In this document: piece after piece, positions 1 through 11,900 of the stretch
Layout: each line of letters begins with the position of its first letter
Numbering within the stretch: the stretch's first letter is position 1
Source: Malania oleifera
Lineage: Eukaryota > Streptophyta > Magnoliopsida > Santalales > Ximeniaceae
Direction of reading: 5' to 3'
Length of the DNA: 64,000 nt
NCBI RefSeq assembly: GCF_029873635.1
Contig: NC_080428.1
Location: forward strand, 69,833,101-69,897,100
Notes under the pieces: model-generated
Database searches by the model: none
The model's input: only the letters and a program-made list of their open reading frames with translations
Told to the model about the DNA's origin: nothing
Program-made: the position numbers and the translations under genes

Positions 1-13
1 CATAGTTAATGCG

Positions 14-1164
14 ATGGAGGATAATGGTGCAATAGCGTTGTGGCACAAGAGACCGGCCCACATGAGTGAGAAAGGATTAGTTATATTGGGGAAGAAAAGT
101 CTACTATGTGGACTAAAAAGTATACTTCTGAAAAGGTGTACCCATTTTTTGTCAGGGAAGCAAAGTAGAGTTTCCTTTAAGAATTCCCCTCATTCAAGAA
201 AGTCAGAGATACTGGATTTGGTACATTCGAATGTGTGTGACCCTATGAAGACGAGAACACTTGGTGGCTCCAGATACTCTGTGACCTTCATAGATGATCA
301 GTCAAGGAAGTTGTGGGTATATACCTTGAAGTCAAAAGACCAAGTGTTGGCTGATTTCAAGCAATTTCAAGCCCTAGTTGAGAGACAAATTGGGAAGAAA
401 CTGAGGTGCATCCGTACTGATAACAGTGGAGAGTATTCTGGTCCATTTGATGAGTATTGTAGACAATAGACTCCTTCGAAAACTCCTCAATTGAATGGCA
501 TAGCAGAAAGGACGAAGAGAACACTGGTTGAGAGAGTGAGATATTTGCTTTCATAAGCTCGGTTGCCAAAATCCTTTTGGAGGGAGGCATTGAGCACTGC
601 TGTTCATGTGTTGAATCTTACATCCTGTGTTCCTCTTTAGTTTGATGTGCCAGATTAAGTTTGGACAGGTAAGGATGTTTCCTATAATCACTTGCGTGTT
701 TTTGGGTGCAAAGCATTTGTGCATATTCCAAAAAATGAAAGGTCCAAACTTGATGAGAAAATGCGATAGTGTATATTCCTTAGCTACGGTTAAGATGAGT
801 TTGGATACAAGCTTTATGATCCAGTTGAGAAGAAAATTGTGAGAAGTAGAGATGTAGTGTTTGTAGAAGATTAGACGATTTAGGATATTAAGAAGGCAGA
901 GAAATCTATGTCTCAGCAGGGTGACAGTTTGACTGATATGGATCCAGTTCCTCTAAAGATTTTTCTATCTCAGGTTAAGAATGATGTTCAAGATGACCAC
1001 CAGGGTAGAGGTAATGTGGATGTTCCCTTATAGGTTCCGGGAGATGTTGAGACTAATTAACAGTTGACAGTGTTAGAGATTCCACTAGAGATTCCATCCA
1101 GGAGGTCAGAGAGAGACCGACATCCTTCCACTCGGTATTCAGCAGAACAATATGTGTTATTGAC
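14..1164 (+). pseudogene. copia GAG-pre-integrase and integrase, degenerate
   Basis: The first 151 codons are open and cover the GAG-pre-integrase (WHKRPAHMSEKG) and the start of the DDE integrase core. The first catalytic aspartate, normally in an H-S/T-D-V motif, reads asparagine here (VHSNVCDP). The second is kept (IRTDNSGEY). The frame stops with TAG at about 467-469, then continues as a recognisable AERTKRTL block with the glutamate. Past 650 the integrase C-terminal region survives only in broken pieces with frame changes. Strand transfer by this copy is impossible. Confidence 0.85.
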
Positions 1165-2225
1165 TGACGAGGGAGAGCCTTAGTGCTTTGCAGAAGCCAT
1201 GGAAGATGAACACAAGACATAGTGGGTTAAGACCATGCAAGATGAGATGCAGTCATTGCATGATGACCACACCTTTGAGTTAGTGAAGCTACCTAAAGGA
1301 AAAAGAGTTTTGGAGAACAAGTGGATTTACAAGAAGAAACCAAATGAGTTCTCTTCATGGCCATAGTACAAAGCTAGATTGGTTGTAAAAGGGTTCGGTT
1401 AGAAAAAAAGGTATTGACTTTGATGAGATCTTCTCTCCAATTGTAAATATGTCATCGATCCATATAGTACTCGGCTTAGAAGCTAGTCTTGACTTGGAAG
1501 TTGAGCAGATGGATGTGAAAACTATCTTCCTTCATGGTGATTTGGAGGAAGAGATTTATATAAAGCAGCCAGAGGGTTTAAGAGTGAAATGGAAAGTGGA
1601 TTATGTGTGCAAGATGAAGAAAAGCCTATATGGTTTGAAACAAGCACCGAGACACTGGTATAAGAAGTTTGAGTCTATTATGGGGGAGCAAGGCTACAAG
1701 AAGACAACTTCAGATTACTGTGTGTTTGTTAAAAAATTCTCTGATGATGATTTTATTTTCCTACTACTTTATGTGGATGACATGCTGATTGTTGGCAGGA
1801 ATGCTTCAAAGATTGACCAGTTGAAGAAGCAATTAAGTAAGTCATTTGCTATGAAGGATTTAGGGCTAGCAAAGAAAATTCTTGGCATCAGAATCAGTCG
1901 TGACAGGAGTGCCAAGAAGTTATATTTGTCACAGGAGGAGTACATTAAGAAAGTGCTTCAGAGGTTCAATATGGACAAAGTTAAAGTGGTTAGCTCTCCT
2001 CTTGCTACCCACTTCAGACTAAGTACAAAGGAATGTCCTTCTACAGATAAGGAAAAGGAAGACATGGAAAAAGTTCCTTACGCTTTAGCAGGAGGAAGTT
2101 TGATGTATGCAATGGTTTGCACAAGACCAGATATAGCCTATGCAATTGGTGTAGTTAGCCGATTCTTGTCAAATCCGGGAAGAAAGCACTTGAATGCAGT
2201 GAAGTGGATCATGAGGTATCTTTGA
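1165..2225 (+). pseudogene. copia reverse transcriptase, degenerate
   Basis: The RT start (EAMEDEHKT, then W-I-Y-K-K and YKARLVVKGF) is broken by TAG codons and by a one-base shift in an A-run near 1405. From 1449 the frame is open for 258 codons. It holds the palm motifs MDVKTIFLHGDLEEEIYI, SLYGLKQAPRHWY and the catalytic LLYVDDMLIVG. It stops at a TGA at 2223-2225, just after KWIMRYL, where the parental frame should continue into RNase H. Confidence 0.92.
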
Positions 2226-2720
2226 TGCACTTCTAGTTTGAGACTTGGTCTGGGAAATGGACAACCATTGTTAGTTGGCTATACATGCAGATATGGTTGG
2301 GGATGTGGATACTCGTAAGTTTACTTCAGGCTATTTGATAACTTTCACAGGTGGGGCTATAGCTTGGCAATCGAGACTTCAGAAATGTATTGCTCTTTCA
2401 ACGATAGAGGCAGAGTTCATTACAGCAACTATAGCGACTAAAGAGTTGCTATGGACAAAAAAGTTCTTGAGAGAACTTGGTTTCAAGCAGCAGATGTATG
2501 TGTTGTTTTGTCATAGCCAGAGTGCTATTTATCTTGTTAAGAATTCCAGTTTCCATGCAAGATCGAAGCACATTGATCTATGATACCATTGGATCAGAGA
2601 TGCGTTGAACGATAAGTTACTGGAACTTGAGAAGGTTCACACTGATGATAATGGTTTTAATATGTTGACAAAGCCACTACAAAGGGAGAAGCTTGAAGTT
2701 TGTTGTTCGATCCTTGGGAT
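2226..2720 (+). pseudogene. copia RNase H, degenerate
   Basis: Continues the polyprotein after the stop at 2225. RNase H blocks are visible: DTRKFTSGYLITFTGGAIAWQS, then STIEAEFITATIATKELLW and HARSKHIDL, followed by the end motif (MLTKPLQREKLEVC). The usual first catalytic aspartate block (DxDWAGD) is altered, with HADMVGD in its place. A TGA at 2581-2583 interrupts it again. The 3' end runs into the polypurine tract before the LTR. Confidence 0.85.
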
Positions 2721-2756
2721 GACAATTCCCTCCACATAGTCAGAAAGGGGGAGATT

Positions 2757-3367
2757 TGTTGGGTTATTTCCTTCCATGTGGAGGAAAGCCCAAGTGGACT
2801 TTATTAAAAGCCCAAAGCCTAGCTATTTAGTGTGATAACCTAAAGGAAGTTATAAAAAGAGAGGAGAGAAGGGAGGAGTCGTCACTTCTCAAAAGAAAGA
2901 GAGAAAAATGTGATTTTTCTCATGCTACACAGATTTCATCAAAACTCCGATCCCGTTTTTTCTGTGGTCTGATTGAGCTAAAATTTGGAGGAGAGGTTCA
3001 TGACTCAAGGAGCTATAATCTGAACGGTGGAGATCAAATTTTGAGCTCAGGAGTTGGGATTTTTTCCCGTGAAAAGTAACCGCTTGATGAGATATATTTG
3101 TAGCATCTAATTGCGATTATAGAAGACTTGGTGTACTCATTATTTGGTTGATAGTGGGGGTTTCAACTGCTCTCGGTCCTGTGGTTTTTCTTCCTCACAC
3201 TGGGAAAGTTTTTCAAGTAAAAATTGCTCGTGTTCTTGTGGGTTGGTGTGATTGATTATTTTTATTATTATTTTCAGTACGTATAAAAGTAGAGATATAC
3301 TATATTTGTTTGCATATAGGGAGAATAATTATTCTGATGTGGTTGTTTGTTGTTATCTCTCCCAACA
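2757..3367 (+). repeat. 3' LTR of the copia element at the left edge
   Basis: It begins TGTTGGG directly after a purine-rich tract and ends CCCAACA, so the termini form a 7 bp inverted repeat with TG...CA ends. Length is 611 bp. A TATA-like TATAAAAAGAG lies near 2852 and would be the promoter of the element. No partner LTR is in the window. Confidence 0.9.
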
Positions 3368-3780
3368 ATTTTTTATTTTTCAATCAATATATAAAAAGTG
3401 AGAAAATTAAATATCATTATTCAATTGCGTTGATTCATTTATGCCATTAATGTGAAAGTGGTACTTTTGTCGATGATATTTTAACTCAATTTCATTTGTT
3501 TTTATTAGGTTCTTAATTGAGTTGCTACTCAACTTAGACTTAACATCGACTTTGCCACCTCAACTAGATATCTGAACTATCTAGTCGATTAACCATTAAT
3601 ATCATATAAACAAATAATATAAAGATATTATTATTTGAAAATAAATTATGAAAAGCGACGTATTTTTGCTAAGTAGAAGTTAAAATATAACAATTGATGA
3701 TTTGTTTATTACAAGCATAAGGTTTATAATATTCCAATATGAAAGATTTTTAATAATATCAATACCTTACATAATTTGGG
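3368..3780. other. AT-rich spacer, no feature seen
   Basis: About 410 bp of AT-rich DNA lies between the copia LTR and the gypsy tail. I found no frame, repeat array or terminal motif in it. It may be old non-coding retroelement sequence or unique DNA. Confidence 0.6.
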
Positions 3781-4995
3781 AGCACATCTCCATGGACTTT
3801 TTCACTGGGTTACCACCAGCACTACATGGGTAAAATGCCATCTGGGTAATCATGGACAGGTTGACCAAATCTGCTCACTTTGTACCGATGAAGGTTAGCT
3901 ACTCTTTGAGTAGGCTAGAAGATTTGTACGTGCAGGAGATAATCAGAATGCATGGAGTACCGGTGCCCATTGTTTCAGATTGAGACTCGAGGTTCACTTC
4001 TCGATTTTGGAAGAGCTTACAGGAAGCATTAGGGACGAAGCTTACTTTCAGTACAACGTTCCACGCCCATACTGATGGACAGTCAGAGAGGACGATACAT
4101 ATCTTGGAGGATATGTTACGGGCTTGTGTATTAGACTTCGGTGGTAGTTGGATTCAGTTTCTACCATTAGTGGAGTTTTCCTATAACAACAGCTTTCAGG
4201 CTAGTATCGGGATGGCACCGTTCGAGACATTGAATGATAGAAGCATTCGGTCTCCTCTGTATTGGGATGAGGTCTGTGAACGGTGGATATTGGGTCCCAA
4301 ACTCGTACAGCACGCTTATAAGAAGGTCAGGTTGATCAGGGATAGGATTAAATCAGGTCAGAGTCGGTAGAAGAATTATGTGGATGTTCGCCTTCGTGAG
4401 TTGGAATTTGAGGTTGGGGGTAAGATATTTCTGAGAATCGCTCTGATGAAAGGGGTGATGAGATTCAGGAAGAAGGGCAAGCTGAGCCCGAGGTATATCG
4501 AACCATTTGAGGTATTGGAACGAGTGGGTCCAGTGGCCTACAGGATTGCACTACCCTCAGCGCTCTCGAGGATCAATGATGTTTTTCACGTATCCATGTT
4601 GAGGAGGTACGTGTCGGATCCGTCGCATGTGATTAGTTACAAATCTTTAGAGATTGGGGATGCTTTGGCGTATGAGGAGATATTCGGTCAGATTCTAAAC
4701 CATAAAGTTCAGAAACTGCGTACCAAGGAGATACCGTTAGTGAAGGTACTGTGGCGGAATCATGCGGTTGAGGAAGCTTCTTAGGAGTTAGAGACGGAAA
4801 TACGCCAAAAATATCCACAATCGTTCTGAGTAACAGTTTCGATAGCAAGACTGGTATAGGTATGTTTGTAGGTAATATTCTATTATCATAGTAGTGTTGT
4901 GTGGTTAGTCTCTGGGAGAGTTTTGTAATATTGTGAGTTCCCGAGATAGTGTATGTATCTAACCACGGTATTCCTCCGCCATAAGTGAGGGTATG
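3781..4995 (+). pseudogene. Ty3/gypsy integrase and C-terminal domain, 5'-truncated (X)
   Basis: Starts abruptly inside the integrase core (ISMDFFTGLPP, the first catalytic D). TAG/TGA codons interrupt it at about 3825 and 3981. It continues with [23 protein letters not shown] (catalytic E), then [12 protein letters not shown] and the C-terminal part ([47 protein letters not shown]). This matches the 3' third of elements B and Y in this window and is of the chromovirus Tekay/Del type. The 3' untranslated region keeps the CCTCCGCCATAAGTGAGGG block but lacks the PPT found in Y and B before their LTRs. Confidence 0.9.
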
Positions 4996-5269
4996 TGTAA
5001 TAACCCAAGAAAACTATCAGGGCCTCGTCGACGAACACAATGGATTCGTCGACAAGGGTATATGAGAATCTCATTGACGAAGGCATGTCTCGTCGACAAG
5101 AAGATACCAAAAAGTTGTTTTTCAAGTTCTGAATTTCATCAACGAGGAGATAACATTCGTCGACGAACTCCCTTATTGACCTCGTCGACGAGGTGACGTG
5201 GCTTGTCAACGAAGGCCGCAGTATAAATAGTGTTAAACTCAAATATTACGCAGAAATTATCAGCAGAAA

Positions 5270-5300
<31 letters not shown>

Positions 5301-6219
5301 CTTTCTACAATTTCTCCCTCCTCTCACTTTGATTTTGGCTCCATCGTTCGCCGGATCGATGATCTGAGGCCACCACGACGCTCTTGGGAAAGTTCTCTCC
5401 AAGTTTGCTAGAGTGGATCGTCGGTGGGGTTGAGTTGAATTTCATCCCAGATTCAGGGTAAGACCTTTTATTCAAAATTAGGCTTTCCAGTAGTTGTAGG
5501 AAATGTAGTAGACGTAGAGATAATGATATTTTGTTTTGGGAAATGTTGATTTCAGGGTGTTGAATGGGAAACCCTGCGGGTGTAGGACCTGTCACAGTAG
5601 GAGATTTTCGCAGGAAGCAGGTAAGAAAAATATGCTATGCTAGGTAGTTCCAATATGATTTTCAGTATAAAATATATATTTTTACTAGATTATTATTCAC
5701 AGCAGGAATTTTATACAGTTATCAGTTATGTTTAAGATGTTTTAATTACTGTGTGGCATGAAAATATGGATACAGTACAGAAAAATGTCTTACACTATTT
5801 TCAGGATTATGTTTTATAGAATATACAAACAAGGAACATGTTTTATAGTATTTTTCAGAATACCATGATTATACAGTTTTACAGTACTATGACATATAAA
5901 TTTATAGTTTATTTCAGAAACACAGTTGATATAGTTTATTACAGCGTCATGGTTAATACGGTTATTATAGAATCATGATAAAAATATAGTTATATACAGA
6001 AATGTATTATATAGTATCAGACCCTGATGGACCATTATAGATACAGTTTACAGAGCACGGTACCGTAGCTATATACAGTTCAGAGTGCAACCACATATTC
6101 AAATAATATGTGGTATACAGAGTCGATCGTGCCTATGTTGTGGACAGGCTTCCCATTAGATATGGGTTGAGGGGGCCGATTTGATTGACGGAGTATAGTG
6201 ATTTATTTTGGTAGGCCAG
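4996..6219 (+). repeat. 5' LTR of Y, first part
   Basis: U3 carries degenerate copies of TTCGTCGACGAA between about 5024 and 5215, then a TATA box (TATAAAT at 5222), then a (CT)n tract at 5272-5293. Putative leader intron 1 is 5458-5555 (98 nt, AGG|GTAAGA ... TTTCAG). Exon 2 is 5556-5620 (65 nt), followed by a GTAAGA donor at 5621. Element B interrupts the LTR at 6220 with GCCAG just before the insertion. Confidence 0.88.
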
Positions 6220-6595
6220 TGTAATGACCCGAATAATAATGGAATTTAAATAATTAAGAGGAAGGGAAATGGAAAACAGTAACAGAAGGAGGAGGTCGAC
6301 TTCGTCGATGACATTGCACTTTGGAAGGAATAACCAAGGGAAAATCATCAGGGCTTCGTCGACGAATCCCCTGTATTCGTCGACGAAGGTTTAAGAGAAT
6401 TCATCGACGAAGACTGAATTTCATCGAAGAAGAAATATCGAGAGAGGTGTGAGCCGACTGAATTTCGTCGACGAAATTAATGAAGAATTCGTCGACGAAG
6501 GATGTGGCTCGTCGACGAATCCAATTCTATAAATATAAAAATTCGGATTTTAACTTACAAACGAAGCCAACTCTTTCCTCTCTCTCTCCCCTTCG

Positions 6596-6634
<39 letters not shown>

Positions 6635-7144
6635 TCGATTTCAGGCTAAATTTACTCCGGATCGACAGTTTGAAGCCACCACGACGCTCTTGGGGAAGTT
6701 CTCTCCAAATCTGCCGGAGCGGATCGTTGGTGAAAGCAAGTTGGAAATCATCCCTAAGTTGAGGTAAGACTTTTTAAGCCAAATTTGGTCTTGCAATAGT
6801 TATAAGAAATGATATACACGTGGAAATATTGAAATTTAATACTGGGAGTTTTCATTTTCAGGGTATTGGTCAGGAAATCCTATGGGTGTTAGACTAGATT
6901 ATTTTGAGGGCTTTCTCAGTAGTCAGGTAAGGGGATAAACTAAGTTAGTATTTTATGAAAAATATATGTACATTATTATAGAATTTGATTTCAGGGAAAT
7001 GAATATATTTATATATGATTTGTATTTGGGAAAATATGGTTAAAATGATGGTATGTCAAATATGCGGAAAATCTGTTCTGTGTGGCATGAGTATAAAATG
7101 TTATGAAATACTGTTTTCTGGAATGGGATTATGATACAGATTTT

Positions 7145-7440
7145 TATAATGGGAAAACCGGCGTACGGGCCGAAATTTTTATATATATATATTCCGGCAT
7201 ACGGGCTGTGCTATGATGTAATTTGCCAGCGTACGGGCTGTGCTATGATGTGATTTGCCGGCATACGGGCTGTGCTATGATATAATTTGCCAGCGTATGG
7301 GCTGTGCTATGATGTGATTTTCCAGCTTATGAGCTGTGCTATGATGTGATTGCCAGCGTACGGGCTATGTTATGATTTTTCGGTGTACGGGCCGAGCTAT
7401 GATAAAATGTGTAACACCGGCGTATGGGCCGATGATTTTC
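7145..7440 (+). repeat. ~33-36 bp minisatellite inside the 5' LTR of B
   Basis: Tandem units of the form GCGTACGGGCTGTGCTATGA followed by a TGTGATTTGCC-like linker. About eight imperfect copies lie inside putative leader intron 2. Units differ at CG/TA positions (TACGGGC versus TATGGGC), as expected of CpG decay. A related array sits at the same place in the 3' LTR (16600-16930). Confidence 0.9.
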
Positions 7441-7979
7441 ATGATATACATTTATATGCGAAATAATATGATTGATGTGAAAATTAATAATATGAAATAT
7501 CCATGTATCACAGTTTCAACATATGTTATATGATATCAGAACTTGGTTGGTTTGGTCTAGGCTAGCACTACTATGTGTCTATGGTTTTCATGATCATGAT
7601 ATTTGTGTTAACGCCGTTGTACGGAGTGGTGTGAGATTGGATGGTCGATATGGTTTTTAAGAAGTATGTGATCGCCCCTGGTGTATGGACTAGGTTAGGT
7701 AGACCCATCAGACTTACAGACTGTACTTTTGACTTGACAGTGGTCGGCCAACCATTGCTAGGTCCCGCCTTCGGGCCACACAACACAGTCATATGGGGGT
7801 AATACATGACAACAACCAGCTAACCTACCAAGAATGTTTTTGTGTTATTATTATTATATGAGATAAGATATGTTTATAAAAATACAGTATATTCTACCAT
7901 GTTTTGATATATATATATATATATATATATGTTTTCCCAGATTTGACAAACAGTTACTGGATATGTTATGTATGGTATA

Positions 7980-10107
7980 TGTAGTGACCCGAAGAATAAT
8001 AACATTTTAATAATAAGAGGGAGAGAAAATAGATACAGAAACAGAAGGAGGCCGTAGATTTCGTCGACGACATTGCATTTTGGAGATAATATTAAATAAT
8101 AAAAATTTTAGAAATTGCTAGGTTTCGTCGACGAATACAGGGTTTCGTCGATGAAGGTCTTCAGAATTTCGTGGATGAACACAGGGTTTCGTCGACGAGA
8201 AAATACCGAGAGGAGTTCTGATCCAGTCTGAATTTCGTCGATGAATACAGGGTTTCGTCGACGAAATTTGTGAAGGACTCGTCGACGAAAAACGGGCTCG
8301 TCGATGAAATCCCCTGTTTTATATATACGAGAATCTGGGAATTATTTCATTTTTAAGAAAAATCTCTCTCTCTCCTCTCTCTCTTTACGACTCTCTTTCC
8401 CTTCTCTCTTCGTTTTCGACCCCACCAGTCACCAGATCGACGATCTGAAGCTACCACGACGCTCCTGGTGGAATTCTCTACAAGTTTGCCGAAGCGGATC
8501 GTCTAGGAAACGAAGTTGGATTTCATCCCAAATTCAGGGTAAGGTCTTTTATTGAGTTTTTGACTTCCTGACAGTTATAGAAAATAATGTAGACTAAGAA
8601 ATACTGATGTTTTGTTCTGGGGGATTGCGTTTTCAGGATGTTGGATTAGGAACCCTGCGGGTATAGAGCCAGATTTTTATAGGAGCTTTTCAAAGTTGAT
8701 GTAAAGGAAATATGATATGTTAGGAATTTTTATAAAGTTATTAGAGAAATTATAAACCTATACTTATATCAGTTTATTATATAGTTTATACAGAATATGA
8801 GTTAAATGCTTGTGTGGCCTGAGTAGATTTCTATGAGATAAAGAATTTATTTAGTTTTGTGATGTATCATACTATACTGAATACACAGTTATTGACAGTA
8901 CATGCTTATACGGCTTTTATATGAATGGTTTCATGAAACCGATATATACATATATCCATATACATGTATACAGATACTTAGATCAATATTTTATATTACA
9001 GCTTTATACAGAACAATATATATATATATACGATGTTATAACATGCCATGTTTTCCTATTACCATAACATATAGAACACACAAACAGAGTATATATACAG
9101 AATACACAGATAGATATATAGAGGTAGCATCAAGATGCTACAGATACAATATTTACAGTACAAAAAGATAGAGTTATGGTAATTTTGAAATCATGATGAA
9201 AATAGTAAAAGAGTATATATGTATATATGTATATAGTATCAGATCCCTGAGGAAAGATACACAGATAAATACAAATTACAGAGCACGGTGCCGTTGCTAG
9301 ATACAGATAGAGTGCAACCACATATCTCAGATAATATGTGGGTACCATCAGCCGTGCTTGGAGAGTACGCAGCTCCCCAGAACACTGGGTTGAGGGGGCC
9401 AGTTTGATGAGGTAGTAGCCAGTCCCGAGCTTAGGAGAGGATGCAGTTTGGCCAGGCTGAGGTAGTGTAGAGTATGATGACTTATCTGGAGGGCTGACCA
9501 GATAGAGTCCCGCCTACGAGCCGCACAACCCTGTCATGAGAGGTTAAATCATGACATTCAGAGTTCCAAGGATACAGAATAGTTATATGTATGAAAACAG
9601 TTTTACAGTATATGATGAGAATAGTATCATATATATTATCAGTATGAACAGTAGAAAACATATGATACAGTATATTTTAATTAAGAAAGAAAGAAATGTT
9701 TGAAAGATATGTTTTACAAATTATTTATTGCATTACAGTTCAGTTGCTATTTTTAAGTATTCTTAACTTAGTTGCCACACACTAGTAATCACATATTTCC
9801 ACTTACTGAGCGTCGACTCACCCCATTACTCTAACATTTTTCAGGTGAGTCAGTGAGGCGAGCAGATCAGGCTCGCGAATAGAGGGTAGCTCAGATCACC
9901 TTGGTTATAGGGTGAATTTTTGTTAGAGTGGTGTATGTTTTTGGATAGATGTCACTAGAGGGACATTTTTGTATGGTCTGTATATTTTGGATTCTGGTAT
10001 TGTACAGTTTTGTATAAATGGTTTTTTTTTATGACTTATGTTTCCGCTGCGTAGGAATGTTTATTGTATATTTAAAAAAAAATTGTATGAATTTTGAGGG
10101 CGTTACA
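7980..10107 (+). mobile_element. solo LTR D, nested in the 5' LTR of B
   Basis: A 2128 bp solo LTR with TGTAGTGACCC ... GGGCGTTACA ends and a perfect 5 bp duplication GTATA on both sides (7975-7979 and 10108-10112). It carries the palindrome array (8056-8305), a TTTATATATA promoter-like stretch and a CT-rich leader. Intron 1 is 8539-8636 (98 nt), exon 2 is 8637-8700 (64 nt), and exon 3 is 9845-9911 (67 nt, donor G|GTGAAT). Solo LTRs form by recombination between the two LTRs of one element. Confidence 0.93.
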
Positions 10108-10570
10108 GTATATGTATAACACAAAATACTCATGTTGTCACACACTGGTATTAGTTTATTTCCCTTACTGAGAGGTGTCTCACCCCAAAATTTTATAAAC
10201 TTTTCAGGAGCCCCTGATAAGAGAGCGAGAAAAGCCCCGCTGATCTAGAGTTGTTGTCTGCCCTTTTTGAAGGGTAAGTTTTAGTAAGGATAGCTGGATT
10301 TTTCTGGGAAGTGTCCTTAGATTTATTTTCTTTTGGGATGTATATACTGAAATACAGTGGATGTAGTGAATCTGGTATTTATAGTAATGTGATGGATGTT
10401 TTGTATTTATTATATTGTGATTATATGTTTCCTACTGCTTAGGCTTCCGTTATGTGTTCTAATGTATCCCTAGTACCCACGGGTTCAAGTGGATTATGAT
10501 CTGCTGACCTGGGATTTGTGATATTGATATTTAAAAAAAAAATGTGAAAATTAAGCAAGTCATCACAATT

Positions 10571-10583
10571 TGGTATCAAAACC
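10571..10583 (+). other. primer-binding site of B, mutated
   Basis: TGGTATCAAAACC lies three bases after the LTR end. The intact sites in this window read TGGTATCAGAGCC, complementary to the 3' end of initiator tRNA-Met. The two G to A changes here would weaken priming and fit methyl-cytosine decay on the other strand. Confidence 0.85.
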
Positions 10584-10862
10584 TAGGTTGTTAGGTTCTG
10601 TAGACTTTAAAATGCAGCAGAAACAATACCAGAGTTTAGGAAATGATTTGAGGTTTTGTTTTACAGTCTAAAGGAAGGACTTCCATAGTAGTTTCTGTCT
10701 TTTTCCTGGGGTGACGATTTCAGGAAAACTATAGTAAGCTATTGTTGGGTTGTGTCCCAAGAATGTAGGACTGGGGATTAGAAATGAGTTAGAAATAAGT
10801 GGTGAGGATAGGTGGGTAAATTATAAGGATATAATTCCTAAGTTGTGGTTGTTGTTTTCAGG

Positions 10863-11900
10863 ATGGATCCAGAAGAAAATAGTGCCCATGCGAGTGGCAG
10901 CGATGAAGCAGGACCATCGGGTGCAGCTGCGACTGACTCTGATGTGGTATTACGTAGCGTGACTCAGTAGGTAATGGCTGAGATCGCTAGGAGCTCGGGT
11001 CCATATGCAGGCTATGGGTGCACTATAGAGAAGTTTATGAAGATGAATCCTCCGACATTCTCTGGTGGAGTTGATCCTGCAACCGTTGAGAACTGGATGC
11101 AAGAGACCGAGAAGGTCTTGGCCGTGTTACAGTGTACTGAGGAACAGAGAGTCCTCTTCGCCACCTATAGATTAATAGGAGAGGCTGAGAGGTGGTGGAT
11201 TGCGGTGAGACTATCGGAGCAGCAGAGGGCGACTCTTATAGCCATGACATGGGACCGGTTTAAAGAATTGTTCTTTGATAGGTATTTTCCAGCTACTGTC
11301 AGGGAGGCTAAGGTAGAAGAGTTCCTGAGTCTGAAGCAAGGATAGCTATTTGTACAGCAGTATGCGGCGCGTTTTATCAAGCTCTCTCGTTTCGCCCCAT
11401 ACATTGTTCCTGATGAAGTGAAGAAGGCGAGGCAGTTTGAAAGAGGCTTGAGGCAGAGTATATTCAAGTAGGTAGTGGTGCTGCGGATCCAGGATTTTGC
11501 TGAGTTAGTCAACAGAGCTGCCTTGGCAGAGATTGGTAAGCGTCTTGATGTATAGGAGCAGGGACAGAGGAAGAGATCTGCATCTACGGGCTACCAGCAG
11601 GGTCATAGACCGGGCTAGTGGAGGAGAGGTAATCATGGCAGAGGGCGGAGACATGAGACGGGAGGATGCGAAGTGCATGCAGGGCAGGGTCCTCCAGTCT
11701 GTTAGACTTGTGGTAGGAGGCACTGGGGAGAGTGTCGAGCTGGTGGCGTGGTGTGCTATCGCTGCGGTAGATCGGGGTATATGGTGCAAGACTGCCCTAC
11801 CCCACCAGATGTTGTTCCGGCTTCCAGACCATACCAGGGCGGTTACCAGATGCCACGTGGGGGCCAGCAGAGGAATACGGCTCCAGACAGGGTGTTTACT
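10863..11900 (+). pseudogene. gypsy gag of B, degenerate
   Basis: The ATG at 10863 follows a TTTTCAG|G acceptor-like site, as in elements Y and F, so it is the likely gag start. The retrotransposon gag domain is clear: [49 protein letters not shown]. One zinc knuckle survives as CYRCGRSGYMVQDC (H replaced by Y). TAG codons occur near 10968, 11343, 11470 and 11554. The homologous codon in Y or F is CAG for several of these. The frame also shifts around 11610-11750. Confidence 0.9.

Larger units (their letters stand above)
1..3367 (+). mobile_element. Ty1/copia element, Tork-like, 3' part (window starts inside it)
   Basis: Domains run in copia order on the plus strand: GAG-pre-integrase, integrase, reverse transcriptase, RNase H, a polypurine tract (AAAGGGGGAGA near 2744) and a 3' LTR. 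The 5' LTR, gag and protease lie left of the window. The order integrase before RT identifies Ty1/copia. The GAG-pre-integrase motif (HKRPAHMSEKGL) resembles the Tork lineage, which is family-level recall only. Several in-frame stops and at least one frameshift show the copy is dead. No target duplication can be checked because the left end is missing. Confidence 0.95.
6220..10567 (+). repeat. 5' LTR of B, interrupted by solo LTR D
   Basis: Net LTR length is about 2.2 kb once D (7980-10107) and one target copy are removed. It has a TCGTCGACGA array (6297-6515), TATAAATA at 6528-6535 and a (CT)n tract at 6598-6631. Leader intron 1 is 6764-6861 (98 nt). Exon 2 is 6862-6926 (65 nt). Intron 2 runs from 6927 to a TTTTCAG acceptor at 10207. 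Exon 3 is 10208-10273 (66 nt) with an AGG|GTAAGT donor. The LTR ends GTCATCACA just before the primer site. Confidence 0.9.

Noticed and set aside
5024-5215. TCGTCGACGA units as a satellite or centromere repeat
   Set aside because: Units are short, spaced unevenly and confined to U3 of one LTR family.
5271-5420. Short frames on both strands through (CT)n tracts (also near 6500, 8300, 23890, 26800, 32830, 56420)
   Set aside because: They read serine-leucine or arginine-glutamate repeats from microsatellites in LTR leaders, with no family match.
7145-7440. Possible CRISPR-like array
   Set aside because: Contiguous degenerate tandem units without unique spacers, in a plant LTR.
8902-9348. Tyrosine/isoleucine-rich frames on both strands
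   Set aside because: Come from ATATAC-rich non-coding DNA in leader intron 2 of solo LTR D.
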